Assembly (NCBI RefSeq): GCF_900129915.1
Contig: NZ_FQXH01000006.1
Location: 124,001-188,000 of the forward strand
DNA from: Tepidibacter thalassicus DSM 15285
Lineage (GTDB): Bacteria; Bacillota; Clostridia; Peptostreptococcales; Peptostreptococcaceae
DNA: 64,000 nt
Direction of reading: 5' to 3'
Shown: positions 7,843 to 16,177 of the stretch, one piece after another
Layout: every line of letters begins with the position of its first letter
How positions within the stretch are numbered: position 1 is the first letter of the stretch
The notes under the pieces: generated by a model
The model's input: the letters and a program-made list of their open reading frames with translations, nothing else
Told to the model about the DNA's origin: nothing
Database searches by the model: none
Position numbers and translations under genes: made by a program

Positions 7843-8568
7843 TTATACTTGTGCTGAATATTCATATGGCAATGGTACTATCTTACCAGCGCTCTCTATT
7901 TCAACAAGTTTTCTCAATGTATCTTTTAATATATTTGTCTGCATTTCCTTATTATTTGGTTCACCTGCATTTGCTCCCATAGGAACTAATGGAGCAACAG
8001 CTCTAGGGCTACCATTTTGTCTAACTACCGGAGGAAGTGCTGCTATTATTATAGTTGGTATTCCAGCTTCCTCAATTGCTCTCTGCACAATCACGGCAGA
8101 GCGGTGACAAGTACCTCAGCCAGCAGTTAAGACAACTGCGTCAACACCTTCTTCTTTTAATTGTCTAGCAATTTCAGGACCTGTTTCTTCAGTAAATTTT
8201 TGTTGGTCTCCTCCACCACCCATAAATCCAAAGTGTTTTGGTGCAACTTCTTTAATAAATCCTTCTTTTGCCAATTCTCTCAATCTATCTATAGGAAACA
8301 TACAATTTATATCTTTATTAACATCAGCATTATCATATCCACCATGAGATACCATCATATCACTAGTTGAAGCATCTCCCGGAATAACTCTAAAAGTAAA
8401 ATCACCTGCTAAATTAAACCTTTTATCCGATTTCAAATGAACACCAGCTGCCGTAGCTAAAGCAACTTTCATATCCTTTAATTCCTTAGTTACAGGAGTC
8501 CATACCGGTGGAGGTGTTACAGGTACAAATATTTCTGATTGAAGTCCTTTAACAACTGTAAGACTCAT
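7843..8568 (-). CDS. prdB: D-proline reductase selenoprotein subunit PrdB (in-frame UGA = Sec151)
   Basis: The frame opens at ATG 8568, meets TGA at 8118-8116 and continues in the same frame to a stop at 7843, giving 241 residues. The TGA encodes selenocysteine in ...VVLTAG-Sec-GTCHRSAV, a UxxC redox motif (Sec151, Cys154) shared with other selenoprotein reductases and known as the active site of PrdB. The reading frame and glycine/betaine-reductase-like features continue on both sides (GGGGDQQKFTEETGPEIA before, PPVVRQNGSPRAVAPLVP after). PrdB reductively cleaves D-proline, bound to the PrdA pyruvoyl, to 5-aminovalerate. A SECIS-like hairpin follows the UGA. An automatic call would break it into two fragments (8116-8568 and 7843-8094). 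Confidence 0.96.
8081..8115 (-). promoter_or_regulatory. Candidate bacterial SECIS element of prdB
   Basis: Starting 14 bases after the UGA, CTCTGC and GCAGAG form a perfect 6-bp stem (8096-8101 with 8081-8086) around a nine-base loop CGTGATTGT. The loop falls 21-29 bases after the UGA, inside the range expected for bacterial SECIS elements read by SelB. Confidence 0.6.
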
Positions 8569-8590
8569 ATTTATTACCTCACTTTCCCAT

Positions 8591-8866
8591 TTATTTTTGT
8601 TTTTTCTTTTCTTCTTCTCGTCTTTTATTTTCTTCTATTATCTTAGCATATTTTTCATTAACTTCTGGCCCTAAAACTTCAGGATAACTCAATAAAAATC
8701 CAACTTCTAAGCCAAGTTTCAATTCATAATCACTAATCAACATTCTCTTTGGAATTTTAAATTGTCCAAGTCTTCCCTTTAAATCAATAGTAACACTACC
8801 ATCAGTTAATTCAACTATTACACCCTCATATACTCTTTCCGTAGAAGCATATCTCAATCTGTCCAT
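8591..8866 (-). CDS. Small conserved protein of the proline reductase operon
   Basis: A 91-residue cytosolic protein between prdA and prdB. It has a compact beta-rich N-terminal part (VYEGVIVELTDGSVTIDLKG) like a small SH3/OB-type barrel and ends in a charged tail (NKRREEEKKKQK). Related small proteins sit at the same place in other prd operons, where I recall the label CBO2463/CBO2479-domain protein. Its function is not known. The conserved position suggests assembly, maturation or scaffolding of the PrdA-PrdB complex, but that is inference. Confidence 0.75.
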   Translation of the reverse strand: MDRLRYASTERVYEGVIVELTDGSVTIDLKGRLGQFKIPKRMLISDYELKLGLEVGFLLSYPEVLGPEVNEKYAKIIEENKRREEEKKKQK

Positions 8867-8887
8867 TATATCACCTAACTATTTAAT

Positions 8888-10741
8888 TTATTCTTTTTCA
8901 TAAATTTCTCTTCTCTTTCTACTTTTTTCTAATACTTGTTCATTTTCAACAAGTTCTATTTTATTTCCAGTTTCTTTTTCAATTAATTCAATATTATTCA
9001 ACTTAACATTGTTATTCCATTTTCTTTCTGGAGCTTTGACTTCTTCTCCAGCCATGACAGTTTTAAGCATAGCTAATGCTCTTATAGCATCTTCTTTACA
9101 CAACGTATTGTTAGAAAGTATTTCATTTTCTATACCTTGCTTAGATTTATTATTATCTATCATGTATTTCATATATTCATTACCAACAACCAAAGCACCT
9201 TGAACAGCTGCAAATGTCATACCTACTACCGCAACACCTCTACTACCTATTTGTTCATGATGAGATGCAAAATCTATATGATTATTTCCAAATCCTTCTG
9301 TAGTTATTATAGCTCCATCTACACCCATGGCTTCTATCATCATACCAAGTCTTTTAGATACATAAAATTTTTCAGCATTAACTTGAGGAGAACCTACAAA
9401 TACAACACCTACTAAATCTATCTCTTCATCATTCATAGCTTCTATTACAAGAGGCTCTCTCCAATAATGTCTTGAAGTTTCTTTAGACGCAGGTCCTATA
9501 CAAGTTAATGCGTGAATACCTCCATCTAACACTTCAAGTGGAGAAAGAACAACTGGAACATTTCCAAGATCAACGTTAGGTTTTGCACCTAATGTTCCAA
9601 CAGGTTCAACTGGTAAAATTAAATTATCATGCATTGCACCTTGACCCATTATTTCTTTAACTATAACAACTTTCTTTTTACCATTTCTTCTGTACTGAAC
9701 TAATTCTTCAGTTTCAACAACCAAAGACTCATCAGCTTTTTTAAGAGCTTCTCTTATTTCTTGAGTTATAACATCTGTAGCCATATGTGCTGCAAGCGGT
9801 CCTGGTCTTTCCATATTAGTACCAGCCTTTATCACTACTTCTGTTTTAATAAAGATATCTCCTTTATCTGGAGCACCTGGTCTTCCCCACATTATATTCT
9901 TATCAAGATCACCTTCAGAAGAACCAAATTCACCTATCTGCACTCCATATTCATCAGTTCCTGTTACCATGACAATAACACCATCTAATACTCTAGTAAT
10001 ACCTTCCCCTAGTTCACCCTCTTCTTTAGTAGCAATAGGTTGAATATCCATTATTGTCTCACTGTAACTGTTATATTTGTCTGGAGTTATTATATCTAAC
10101 TTCATATCCACAACTAATTCTTCAGATGCTATTGCTTCTGGACAAATATCCTTTCTTATATATAAAGTAGTACCTTCTATTTTAGTTTCATCAGCAAACT
10201 CTACTTTTTCTATCTTAAAATGTTTTTTAACTAATTTTCTAACAACTTTAGCTTCTTCAATTTCTTTTTTAGTTTCTTCTTTAACCTCAGCTACAGGTTC
10301 TGAAGTTGCTTGTGAAACTACTCCCATTGAAGTTGCTACATTTAAAGGAATTTCTAAATTTATATCTTTTCCTTCTCCAATGTGAATTTTTATACTTGAT
10401 CCACTCACAGATGGTGCCGTATAAGATACACTAGCTACCTTTTCCTCTTTATTTTCTTCAACCACTTCTTTTTTAACTTCCTCTACTTTATTTACCCCTT
10501 CTAATAAATCTGCAGTAAGCGGAGTCAAAGCATCTACTGTTTGGGTCAATTTTGCACCTAAAACTTCTTCTATACTTAAACAATTCTCAGGTATTTCAAG
10601 CAAACCTGAATCCTCTAAATCTGGAAATATCGCTGGATCTTCTAAATTTGACGCTTCAATTACAGTACCAGCTTCAAATCTACAACAACAAACCGCTGGG
10701 TCTTTTGCATGAGTTTTAGCTGTTTCTGGAGTAATTGACAT
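8888..10741 (-). CDS. prdA: D-proline reductase proprotein PrdA (pyruvoyl subunit precursor)
   Basis: This 617-residue proprotein is cut into a large and a small chain at the Thr413-Cys414 bond (GGIHALT / CIGPASKET); Cys414 becomes the N-terminal pyruvoyl group that binds D-proline. The N-terminus MSITPETAKTHAKDPAVCCC is typical of PrdA. An in-frame ATG exists 17 codons upstream (10792), but it lies inside the prdC tail; the ATG at 10741 has SD AAAGGGAGG at the right spacing and is preferred. A charged, low-complexity linker (about residues 85-105) is unremarkable. Middle and C-terminal regions are duplicated in PrdD and PrdE. It is 16 bp after prdC and belongs to the same transcript. Confidence 0.96.
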   Translation of the reverse strand: MSITPETAKTHAKDPAVCCCRFEAGTVIEASNLEDPAIFPDLEDSGLLEIPENCLSIEEVLGAKLTQTVDALTPLTADLLEGVNKVEEVKKEVVEENKEEKVASVSYTAPSVSGSSIKIHIGEGKDINLEIPLNVATSMGVVSQATSEPVAEVKEETKKEIEEAKVVRKLVKKHFKIEKVEFADETKIEGTTLYIRKDICPEAIASEELVVDMKLDIITPDKYNSYSETIMDIQPIATKEEGELGEGITRVLDGVIVMVTGTDEYGVQIGEFGSSEGDLDKNIMWGRPGAPDKGDIFIKTEVVIKAGTNMERPGPLAAHMATDVITQEIREALKKADESLVVETEELVQYRRNGKKKVVIVKEIMGQGAMHDNLILPVEPVGTLGAKPNVDLGNVPVVLSPLEVLDGGIHALTCIGPASKETSRHYWREPLVIEAMNDEEIDLVGVVFVGSPQVNAEKFYVSKRLGMMIEAMGVDGAIITTEGFGNNHIDFASHHEQIGSRGVAVVGMTFAAVQGALVVGNEYMKYMIDNNKSKQGIENEILSNNTLCKEDAIRALAMLKTVMAGEEVKAPERKWNNNVKLNNIELIEKETGNKIELVENEQVLEKSRKRREIYEKE

Positions 10742-10757
10742 AGTAAATCGCCTCCCT

Positions 10758-12041
10758 TTATTTTTTCCTTCTATATAATCTATGTCCTGCACCTCTTAAA
10801 ACATGATCTGTACTATGATAAACTGGAACTCCTAACCTAGGAGCTACATTCATAACTGTATTAGTTCAGTCCTCACACGTTCCAACCAATACAACTTCTG
10901 CTCCTTGCTTTTTAAGATAAAGTACTTTTTCCGCTTGCCCCGGACACACTCCAGGTAAATTACATCTATATCTTCCATTAACTTCTGTCATTCTTTTACA
11001 TTTTGTCTCTGCTATAACCTCAGCACCCATTCCCTTTGCAATTTCTTTCAATCTTTCTTCTTGAGCTCCACATTCACATGCTATTATACCTACTTTTCTA
11101 CTTTCATTTAGGAACGGCATAGACACCAATATTCCACCTAATGTCTTATTAACAGATGAACTTTCTTCTCCATGCCTTCCTGTAAAAGGTCCTCCTAACA
11201 CTATTTCTCCATATGGCTTTTCATATCCTCCACATTGTTCTATATAGTGTTTAATTGGCATTCCTATTGGAACATCAAAGAATACTTTACCTTCTTTAGC
11301 ATATTTAACTCTTCCACCAATAGTAATATCCTTAGTTATTACAGGTTTTCTTTTTTCTATTGCCAAAACAATATTTTTAATAGTTTCTACATTAGAAACA
11401 ACAGTATTTGCTTCAAGTGGCAACTGTCCAGGTTTTAGTTCTACTCCCAAAAGTTCTCTTATAATAACCCTTTCATCTCCAGCCGGATACATATCTGGCA
11501 AAAACTTAATTTCTATATTTTCTTCATTTTTGCATACCTTACCAAGCGCCATAATAGCTTTCTTGTATTTTGGCTTTACAGCTATATACCCTTTTGAAGC
11601 ATTAGTTATTTCAATAATATATTTCAATCCCTTTACAACTATTTCTGGATTTTCTTCCATTAATGCAACATTATGAGAAAGAATTGGCTCACATTCTGCT
11701 GCATTTGCAATAACATATCCACCTTTTAAGTCAACATTCAATTTAACATGAGTAGGAAAACCAGCACCACCAGAACCGACTATTCCAGCTTCTCTTATAG
11801 CTTCTAAGTAACTGTTTGTTTCTTTTATTTTTACATACTCATCTGGTTGTTTTTCAAAAGCTTCTATAACTATTTCTTTTTCATTTACATCTATTACTTT
11901 ACCATAAACACTTGAATGTACATTTGCACCAAGTCCTTGTGGTTTAGCAATTAATTCTCCTTTTTTAACATCTTGCCCTATATCCACTATAGGTTTACAA
12001 GGATTACCAACATGTTGTTTTAAATCAATACATACTTTCAC
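10758..12041 (-). CDS. prdC: Proline reductase electron-transfer protein PrdC, selenoprotein (in-frame UGA = Sec392)
   Basis: An RnfC-like protein thought to pass electrons to proline reductase. The frame starts at GTG 12041 (SD AGGAGGTG), meets TGA at 10868-10866, and then continues in frame for 35 more codons (TNTVMNVAPRLGVPVYHSTD...) to TAA at 10758, giving 427 residues. The downstream segment is conserved in PrdC proteins, so the UGA encodes Sec in ...VGTCED-Sec-TNTV. The N-terminal barrel-sandwich and the loop AGIVGSGGAGFPTHVKL match RnfC. Cysteines near 327, 329, 346 and the CNLPGVC pair probably serve redox work. Stopping at the UGA would leave a 391-aa truncation. Confidence 0.94.
10829..10865 (-). 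promoter_or_regulatory. Candidate bacterial SECIS element of prdC
   Basis: A perfect hairpin CTCCTA-GGT-TAGGAG lies 23-37 bases after the UGA. Its GGT loop recalls the G/U-rich apical loop of E. coli-type SECIS elements. The distance is within the usual bacterial range. Confidence 0.55.
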
Positions 12042-12084
12042 ATTCTCACCTCCTATCCTTTTATTATTCTCACCACTTTATTTA

Positions 12085-12101
12085 AGCAATACTCATGCCA
12101 A
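12085..12101 (-). promoter_or_regulatory. Sigma-54 promoter of the prd operon
   Basis: The minus strand reads TTGGCATGAGTATTGCT, a near-perfect -24/-12 element (TTGGCAYG-N4-TTGCT). It lies 44 bp before the prdC GTG, which allows a leader of about 30 bases. It fits activation by PrdR, a sigma-54 activator encoded just upstream. Confidence 0.9.
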
Positions 12102-12206
12102 CTTTATATGAAATTTTAAAATTAAATATATTTATTTATAACAATTGATTCAAGTACTATAAAAAAAAATTATATATATTTTTTTACTTATTTAATTTTA
12201 TGTAAA

Positions 12207-12222
12207 TGTCAAATTTTTGACA
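12207..12222. promoter_or_regulatory. prdR: Candidate PrdR binding palindrome (UAS)
   Basis: TGTCAAA-TT-TTTGACA is a perfect 7+7 inverted repeat, about 105 bp upstream of the sigma-54 promoter. A degenerate copy (TGTCAAATTTTCAACA) lies at 12286-12301. The position is right for enhancer sites of a Fis-type activator. Binding by PrdR is inferred. Confidence 0.6.
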
Positions 12223-12276
12223 TAATTTTGTTCTATGTATATATTTTTTTGCACAATTGCTAATTATATCCCCAAA

Positions 12277-12327
12277 AAAATATAGTGTCAAATTTTCAAC
12301 ATACGTCAGCTAACCGACACTATATTT
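12277..12327 (-). terminator. Terminator of prdR overlapping its stop codon
   Basis: Thirteen-base perfect arms (AAAATATAGTGTC / GACACTATATTTT) flank a loop of about 25 bases and are followed by TTTTTGGGG on the minus strand. The first arm overlaps the last codons of prdR; the loop contains the second palindrome-like site. It separates prdR from the sigma-54 unit. Confidence 0.65.
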
Positions 12328-14062
12328 TATAAATATCCATTTTATAATACAAAGTGCTTCTTGGAATATTTAAAATTTTTGCAGCTTTTGCTTTATTTCC
12401 TCCCGAAATTTCCAAAGCTTTTTTGATAATTTCCACTTCTACTTTTGATACAGCTTCATTTAAATCCATAGGATATTCATCTTTTTTTACCCTTTTTCTA
12501 ACTTTCTCCAAAATGTAATTAGGTATTATATCTTTTGTTATAATATTTTCTTTACATAAAACAATCAAATGCTCTATTGTATTTTTAAGCTCTCTTATAT
12601 TGCCCTTCCATTCATAATTTTGAAGTATATCAATTACTTCACTCTCTATTTGAGGTATTTGTTTTCCATTTTGGTCACATAACTCTCTTAAAAAATAATT
12701 TATTAAAATCACTATATCTCCTTGTCTTTCTCTCAATGGCGGTAAACTGAGTTCTACTACATTTAGCCTGTAGTATAAATCATCTCTAAATTGTTCTTTT
12801 TCTATCATTTCTACTAAATTTTTATTTGTAGCAGATATTACTCTTACATTTATATTTATTGTCTTCTCTCCTCCTACTCTTCTAATTTCTTTTTCCTGCA
12901 AAACTCTTAATAATTTCGCCTGCATATGCATAGGAAGATCTGCTATTTCATCCAAAAATACAGTTCCATTATGTGCAAGTTCAAAAATTCCTATTTTTCC
13001 TTTTTTACTCGCCCCAGTAAAAGCTCCTGCTTCATAACCAAAAAATTCACTTTCAAACAATTCACTTGGTATAGCACTGCAATTAACAGGAACAAATAAA
13101 CCTTCTCTTTGACTGTACTCATGTATAGCTCTTGCAAAAACTTCTTTTCCCGTTCCACTTTCCCCGAGAATTAATATGCTAGCATTAGTTTTTGCAACTT
13201 GTCTTGCTATTTCTATTGTTTTTATAAGTTTTTCACTTCTACCAATTATGTTCCCAAAATTACTACTTGAAAATTTTTTAAATTCACTTTCTAAAAATTT
13301 CAAAGTACTATTTGCTTTTTCAAGCTGATAAGACAATTTCTTTACTTGTGTAATATCTCTATCTGTCGATACAGCTCCAACAAATTCTCCATCTATAAAA
13401 ATAGGATGTGCACTTACTACTACATCAGTATCTTTTCTAGGAGGAGAATGATACACATCACTTATAGCTTTTTTATTTTCTAACACTTTCAAAAGAATTG
13501 CCTTAGGAAAAAAATCCTTTAACTTTTTTCCTATTATGTCGCTACCTTTTACTCTATATAACTTTTCAGAATTTTTATTCCAAATTACAACGTATCCTTC
13601 TTTATCAACAACACATACAGCTTCATGTATATTATTTATTATGTGATTTAATTTCATCCCAAGTTCTTCCATTTTCATATAAAAATAATCTCTTATCTGT
13701 TCTTCTCTTATAACTCCTATTAACATTTCATTTTCCACAACCGGAAGTCTAGCTATCTTATTTTTAATCATTATATTTCTACATTCAAGTAAATTGATAT
13801 TTTTAGTAACAGTTATTATTTTTTTTGTCATAAAATTTTTTATCGGAAGATACTCGTTTAATTTTTTTATTTTTATTCTAGATATATCTGTCAATGAAAG
13901 CAATCCTTTTATTTTTTTATTTTTATCTATAACAAATATATCAGTTAAATTATTTTTTAACATTTCCTCTAAACACAATTTAAACTTTTCTTCTTCATAT
14001 ACCATAATAAAATTTTTAGACATCACATCTTTTACTAATACCGTTTTTGGGATTAAAAACAA
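12320..14062 (-). CDS. prdR: Sigma-54-dependent activator of proline reductase, PrdR
   Basis: The 580-residue enhancer-binding protein has two CBS repeats (about 8-125), a PAS domain (about 140-245), an AAA+ domain with GESGTGKE (near 300) and GAFTGA, Walker B GTVFLDEIAD, and a C-terminal Fis helix-turn-helix (ILNIPRSTLYYKM). This CBS-PAS-AAA-HTH layout matches PrdR of C. difficile, which activates prd genes in the presence of proline. A GTG at 14071 opens the frame, but it lies inside the SD GAGGTG; TTG at 14062, seven bases downstream, gives the natural start MFLIPKTVLVKDVMS. It lies upstream of the prdC sigma-54 promoter on the same strand. Confidence 0.9.
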   Translation of the reverse strand: MFLIPKTVLVKDVMSKNFIMVYEEEKFKLCLEEMLKNNLTDIFVIDKNKKIKGLLSLTDISRIKIKKLNEYLPIKNFMTKKIITVTKNINLLECRNIMIKNKIARLPVVENEMLIGVIREEQIRDYFYMKMEELGMKLNHIINNIHEAVCVVDKEGYVVIWNKNSEKLYRVKGSDIIGKKLKDFFPKAILLKVLENKKAISDVYHSPPRKDTDVVVSAHPIFIDGEFVGAVSTDRDITQVKKLSYQLEKANSTLKFLESEFKKFSSSNFGNIIGRSEKLIKTIEIARQVAKTNASILILGESGTGKEVFARAIHEYSQREGLFVPVNCSAIPSELFESEFFGYEAGAFTGASKKGKIGIFELAHNGTVFLDEIADLPMHMQAKLLRVLQEKEIRRVGGEKTININVRVISATNKNLVEMIEKEQFRDDLYYRLNVVELSLPPLRERQGDIVILINYFLRELCDQNGKQIPQIESEVIDILQNYEWKGNIRELKNTIEHLIVLCKENIITKDIIPNYILEKVRKRVKKDEYPMDLNEAVSKVEVEIIKKALEISGGNKAKAAKILNIPRSTLYYKMDIYKI

Positions 14063-14112
14063 AATAATCACCTCATATTTTATTATATAATTAATGCTGT
14101 ATATTTACAAAA

Positions 14113-14877
14113 TCAATCTACTCTCTTTTGTTTTCCTGAAGAATCTATAATATAATCTTTTTTGTATATAAGCTCAGACACTGGAACTATTTTATATCCT
14201 TGAGACTGTAATTTTTCTAAAATCAAAGGTAAATACTCAGTTACATATTTTGCATTATTGTGAAACAACACTATGGATCCATTTTTTGTGTTTTTTATCA
14301 CTCTATCAACAACGTGTTCAACACCTATTTCTTTCCAATCCAGAGAATCTACATCCCACTGTATAGTATAGTAACCTAATTCACGAGCAGTTTCTATGAG
14401 TGTATTATTGTAATCTCCAAATGGCGGTCTAAAAACCTTTGGTTTTTCATTTGTAATTTTTTCTATATTTTTAGAAGTAATTTCAAGTTCTTTAATAATT
14501 TGATTTTTGCTTAAAAGACTCATTTTCGGATGAGTTGTAGAATGATTTCCTATTTCATGTCCTCTATTATGTATCTCTTTTACCAAATCCGGATATTTAT
14601 CTACCCAAAATCCCACTAAAAAAAAAGTCGTTTTAACATTGTATTTATCTAATATATCCAATATTTGTTTAGTATAAGTTTGTCCCCAAGCAGCATCAAA
14701 GCTTATAGCAATTTTCTTCTCATCTGTATCAACACAGTAAATAGGTAATTTTTTTTCTTCAATTTGTGCCATGGTATCTTTTATAACATATAGAGAACAT
14801 AATAATATAATTAAAGCTATTACAAATATAATTAAACTTAAAATTATCTTTTTAAAAGAAATTATCAATATTTTCAC
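14113..14877 (-). CDS. Polysaccharide deacetylase, PdaB-like (sporulation)
   Basis: The 254-residue protein has an N-terminal membrane anchor (residues 3-30) and a NodB-type deacetylase domain facing outward. Motif 1 reads SFDAAWG: the first Asp is kept but the second is Ala, as in PdaB-type proteins. Motif 2 HSTTH supplies the metal histidines, and RPPFGDYN and WDVDSLDW are motifs 3 and 4. PdaB family members act on spore cortex or cell wall during sporulation. The frame extends upstream, but GTG at 14877 is placed seven bases after SD GGGAGGG and gives VKILIISFKK. It is divergent from the 57-aa gene and near a spore protein gene. Confidence 0.82.
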   Translation of the reverse strand: MKILIISFKKIILSLIIFVIALIILLCSLYVIKDTMAQIEEKKLPIYCVDTDEKKIAISFDAAWGQTYTKQILDILDKYNVKTTFFLVGFWVDKYPDLVKEIHNRGHEIGNHSTTHPKMSLLSKNQIIKELEITSKNIEKITNEKPKVFRPPFGDYNNTLIETARELGYYTIQWDVDSLDWKEIGVEHVVDRVIKNTKNGSIVLFHNNAKYVTEYLPLILEKLQSQGYKIVPVSELIYKKDYIIDSSGKQKRVD

Positions 14878-14992
14878 ACCAAACCCTCCCAAAATATAAT
14901 TTTCATTAATATAATTTATTTTTATATCCTTCAAAAAATTACTAGAAGATTTAATTTTGAAATGGGAAAATTATTTTTAGGAGGTGTTTTTT

Positions 14993-15166
14993 GTGTCTGA
15001 TATAAGAAGTGAATACACTAATTTAAAAGGAAAAAGAATTGAATCTGGACGAATTACAAATAAAGTCGAACCTAGACATTATTTAAGAGAAGCCCATTCG
15101 ATTCAAGAAGGAATTCGAAAAGATAAAAAAATAAAAATGCATAAAAAATACGGTTCAGATGCGTAA
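14993..15166 (+). CDS. Small basic protein of unknown function (57 aa)
   Basis: The frame opens at a GTG (14984) that lies inside the SD AGGAGGTG; the GTG at 14993 (MSDIRSEYTNLKG) is properly spaced. The protein is highly charged, with many Lys/Arg and His, and has no membrane segment. I do not recognise the family. It lies between a divergent PdaB-like gene and a spore DNA-binding protein gene, so a sporulation or spore-coat/core role is possible but unproven. No terminator is evident after it. Confidence 0.6.
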   Translation: MSDIRSEYTNLKGKRIESGRITNKVEPRHYLREAHSIQEGIRKDKKIKMHKKYGSDA

Positions 15167-15225
15167 ACTTTAATTTATACCAAATATTTCTAACATATAT
15201 TTATCAAAATTGGATAAATTAATAA

Positions 15226-15249
15226 TACAACATCAAACAAGATGTTGTA
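15226..15249 (+). repeat. Inverted repeat upstream of the SASP gene
   Basis: TACAACATC and GATGTTGTA form a 9-bp perfect stem with a six-base loop, 40 bp before the SASP start. No T-run follows on either strand, so it is not a typical terminator. It may be an mRNA leader hairpin or a binding site. Confidence 0.4.
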
Positions 15250-15288
15250 CACAAACTCAATAATTTGACATTATAAGGAGGAATTGAC

Positions 15289-15492
15289 ATGGCAGGAAGA
15301 AATAAAAAAGTAGTTCCCGAAGCAAAAGCTGCTTTAAATCAAATGAAACTTGAAACAGCTAATGAACTTGGTTTATCAAATTACGAAAATATTGACAAAG
15401 GAAATTTAACAGCTAGACAAAACGGATATGTTGGTGGATATATGACTAAAAAATTAGTTGAAATGGCTGAAAAGCAAATATCTAAAAAATAA
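15289..15492 (+). CDS. Alpha/beta-type small acid-soluble spore protein
   Basis: The 67-residue protein carries the family core: EAKAALNQMKLETANELG, which includes the germination protease cleavage region, and NLTARQNGYVGGYMTKKLVEMAE. It coats and protects DNA in the dormant spore and is degraded at germination. SD AGGAGG precedes the ATG by eight bases. It is monocistronic, with its own terminator, and should be read by the forespore sigma factor (sigma-G). This is direct evidence that the organism forms endospores. Confidence 0.95.
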   Translation: MAGRNKKVVPEAKAALNQMKLETANELGLSNYENIDKGNLTARQNGYVGGYMTKKLVEMAEKQISKK

Positions 15493-15501
15493 ACACAGAG
15501 T

Positions 15502-15533
15502 TAAAAAGGCTACCTTTTTAAGGTGGCCTTTTA
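15502..15533 (+). terminator. Terminator after the SASP gene
   Basis: AAAAAGGCTACC and GGTGGCCTTTT form a stem (one G-U) with a TTTTTAA loop, followed by a T-rich stretch. Confidence 0.85.
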
Positions 15534-15619
15534 ATTTTTTATTTTTATTTTTATACTTTTATTTTCGGGGTAAATAGTTTAATATATACATAGGAATATT
15601 TTGCGGAGGATGATGTATT

Positions 15620-16150
15620 ATGTTTCAAAACACATCTGAAGAGTTAGCAGTTAATAAATTATTATTGCTGTATATATTGAATAAAATAGAAATAGATTTA
15701 ACTAATTCTCAGATTACTCAAGTAGTTATGGAAAATGACTTAATGAATTACTTTTCACTTCAACAGTTTCTATCAGAACTTATGCAATCTAATTTTTTAA
15801 CAACTTATAAAGAAGATGGAAAAGAATACTATTCACTTACTAAAAAAAGTATACAAGCCCTTGAATATTTTATGTCTCGGATACCTTCTGACATAAAAGA
15901 AAAAATAGATGTTTATATATTTAAAAATAAAGAAAAAGTATTAAAAGAAACTCAAATAAAAGCAAATTTTTCTAAAATATCAGAAAATGAATTTATAGTA
16001 AATCTCAAAGTAATAGAAAACCAGACACCTCTTATACATATAGATTTAAACGTAGCTTCTAATAAACAAGCAAAACTTATTTGCGAAAATTGGAAAAAAA
16101 ATGCTCCTAATATATATGGAGAAATAATACAACTCCTTATTAAAAAATAG
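15620..16150 (+). CDS. DUF4364 family protein
   Basis: The 176-residue soluble protein begins with a winged-helix-like segment (about 8-85; LYILNKIEIDLTNSQITQVVMEN ... SNFLTTYKEDGKEYYSLTKK) and ends with a mixed alpha/beta region containing INLKV-type strands. This matches DUF4364, a Clostridia-wide family of unknown role, possibly DNA binding. SD GCGGAGGATG lies just before the ATG. It converges with the propeller gene and shares a bidirectional terminator. Confidence 0.8.
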   Translation: MFQNTSEELAVNKLLLLYILNKIEIDLTNSQITQVVMENDLMNYFSLQQFLSELMQSNFLTTYKEDGKEYYSLTKKSIQALEYFMSRIPSDIKEKIDVYIFKNKEKVLKETQIKANFSKISENEFIVNLKVIENQTPLIHIDLNVASNKQAKLICENWKKNAPNIYGEIIQLLIKK

Positions 16151-16177
16151 CCTATCTACAGATTATTGTAGTAGGCT
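16149..16177. terminator. Bidirectional terminator
   Basis: AGCCTATCTACA and TTGTAGTAGGCT form an imperfect stem between two convergent genes, overlapping both 3' ends; TCTTT follows on the plus strand and AAAAA-complement Ts on the minus strand. Confidence 0.7.

Noticed and set aside
7843-8568. prdB as two genes or a pseudogene, because of the in-frame TGA
   Set aside because: Both sides are in one frame with conserved PrdB sequence, a UxxC motif and a SECIS-like hairpin; Sec is the correct reading.
10741-10792. Earlier start of prdA at 10792
   Set aside because: It lies inside the Sec-extended prdC and lacks an SD; ATG 10741 has AAAGGGAGG and the known N-terminus.
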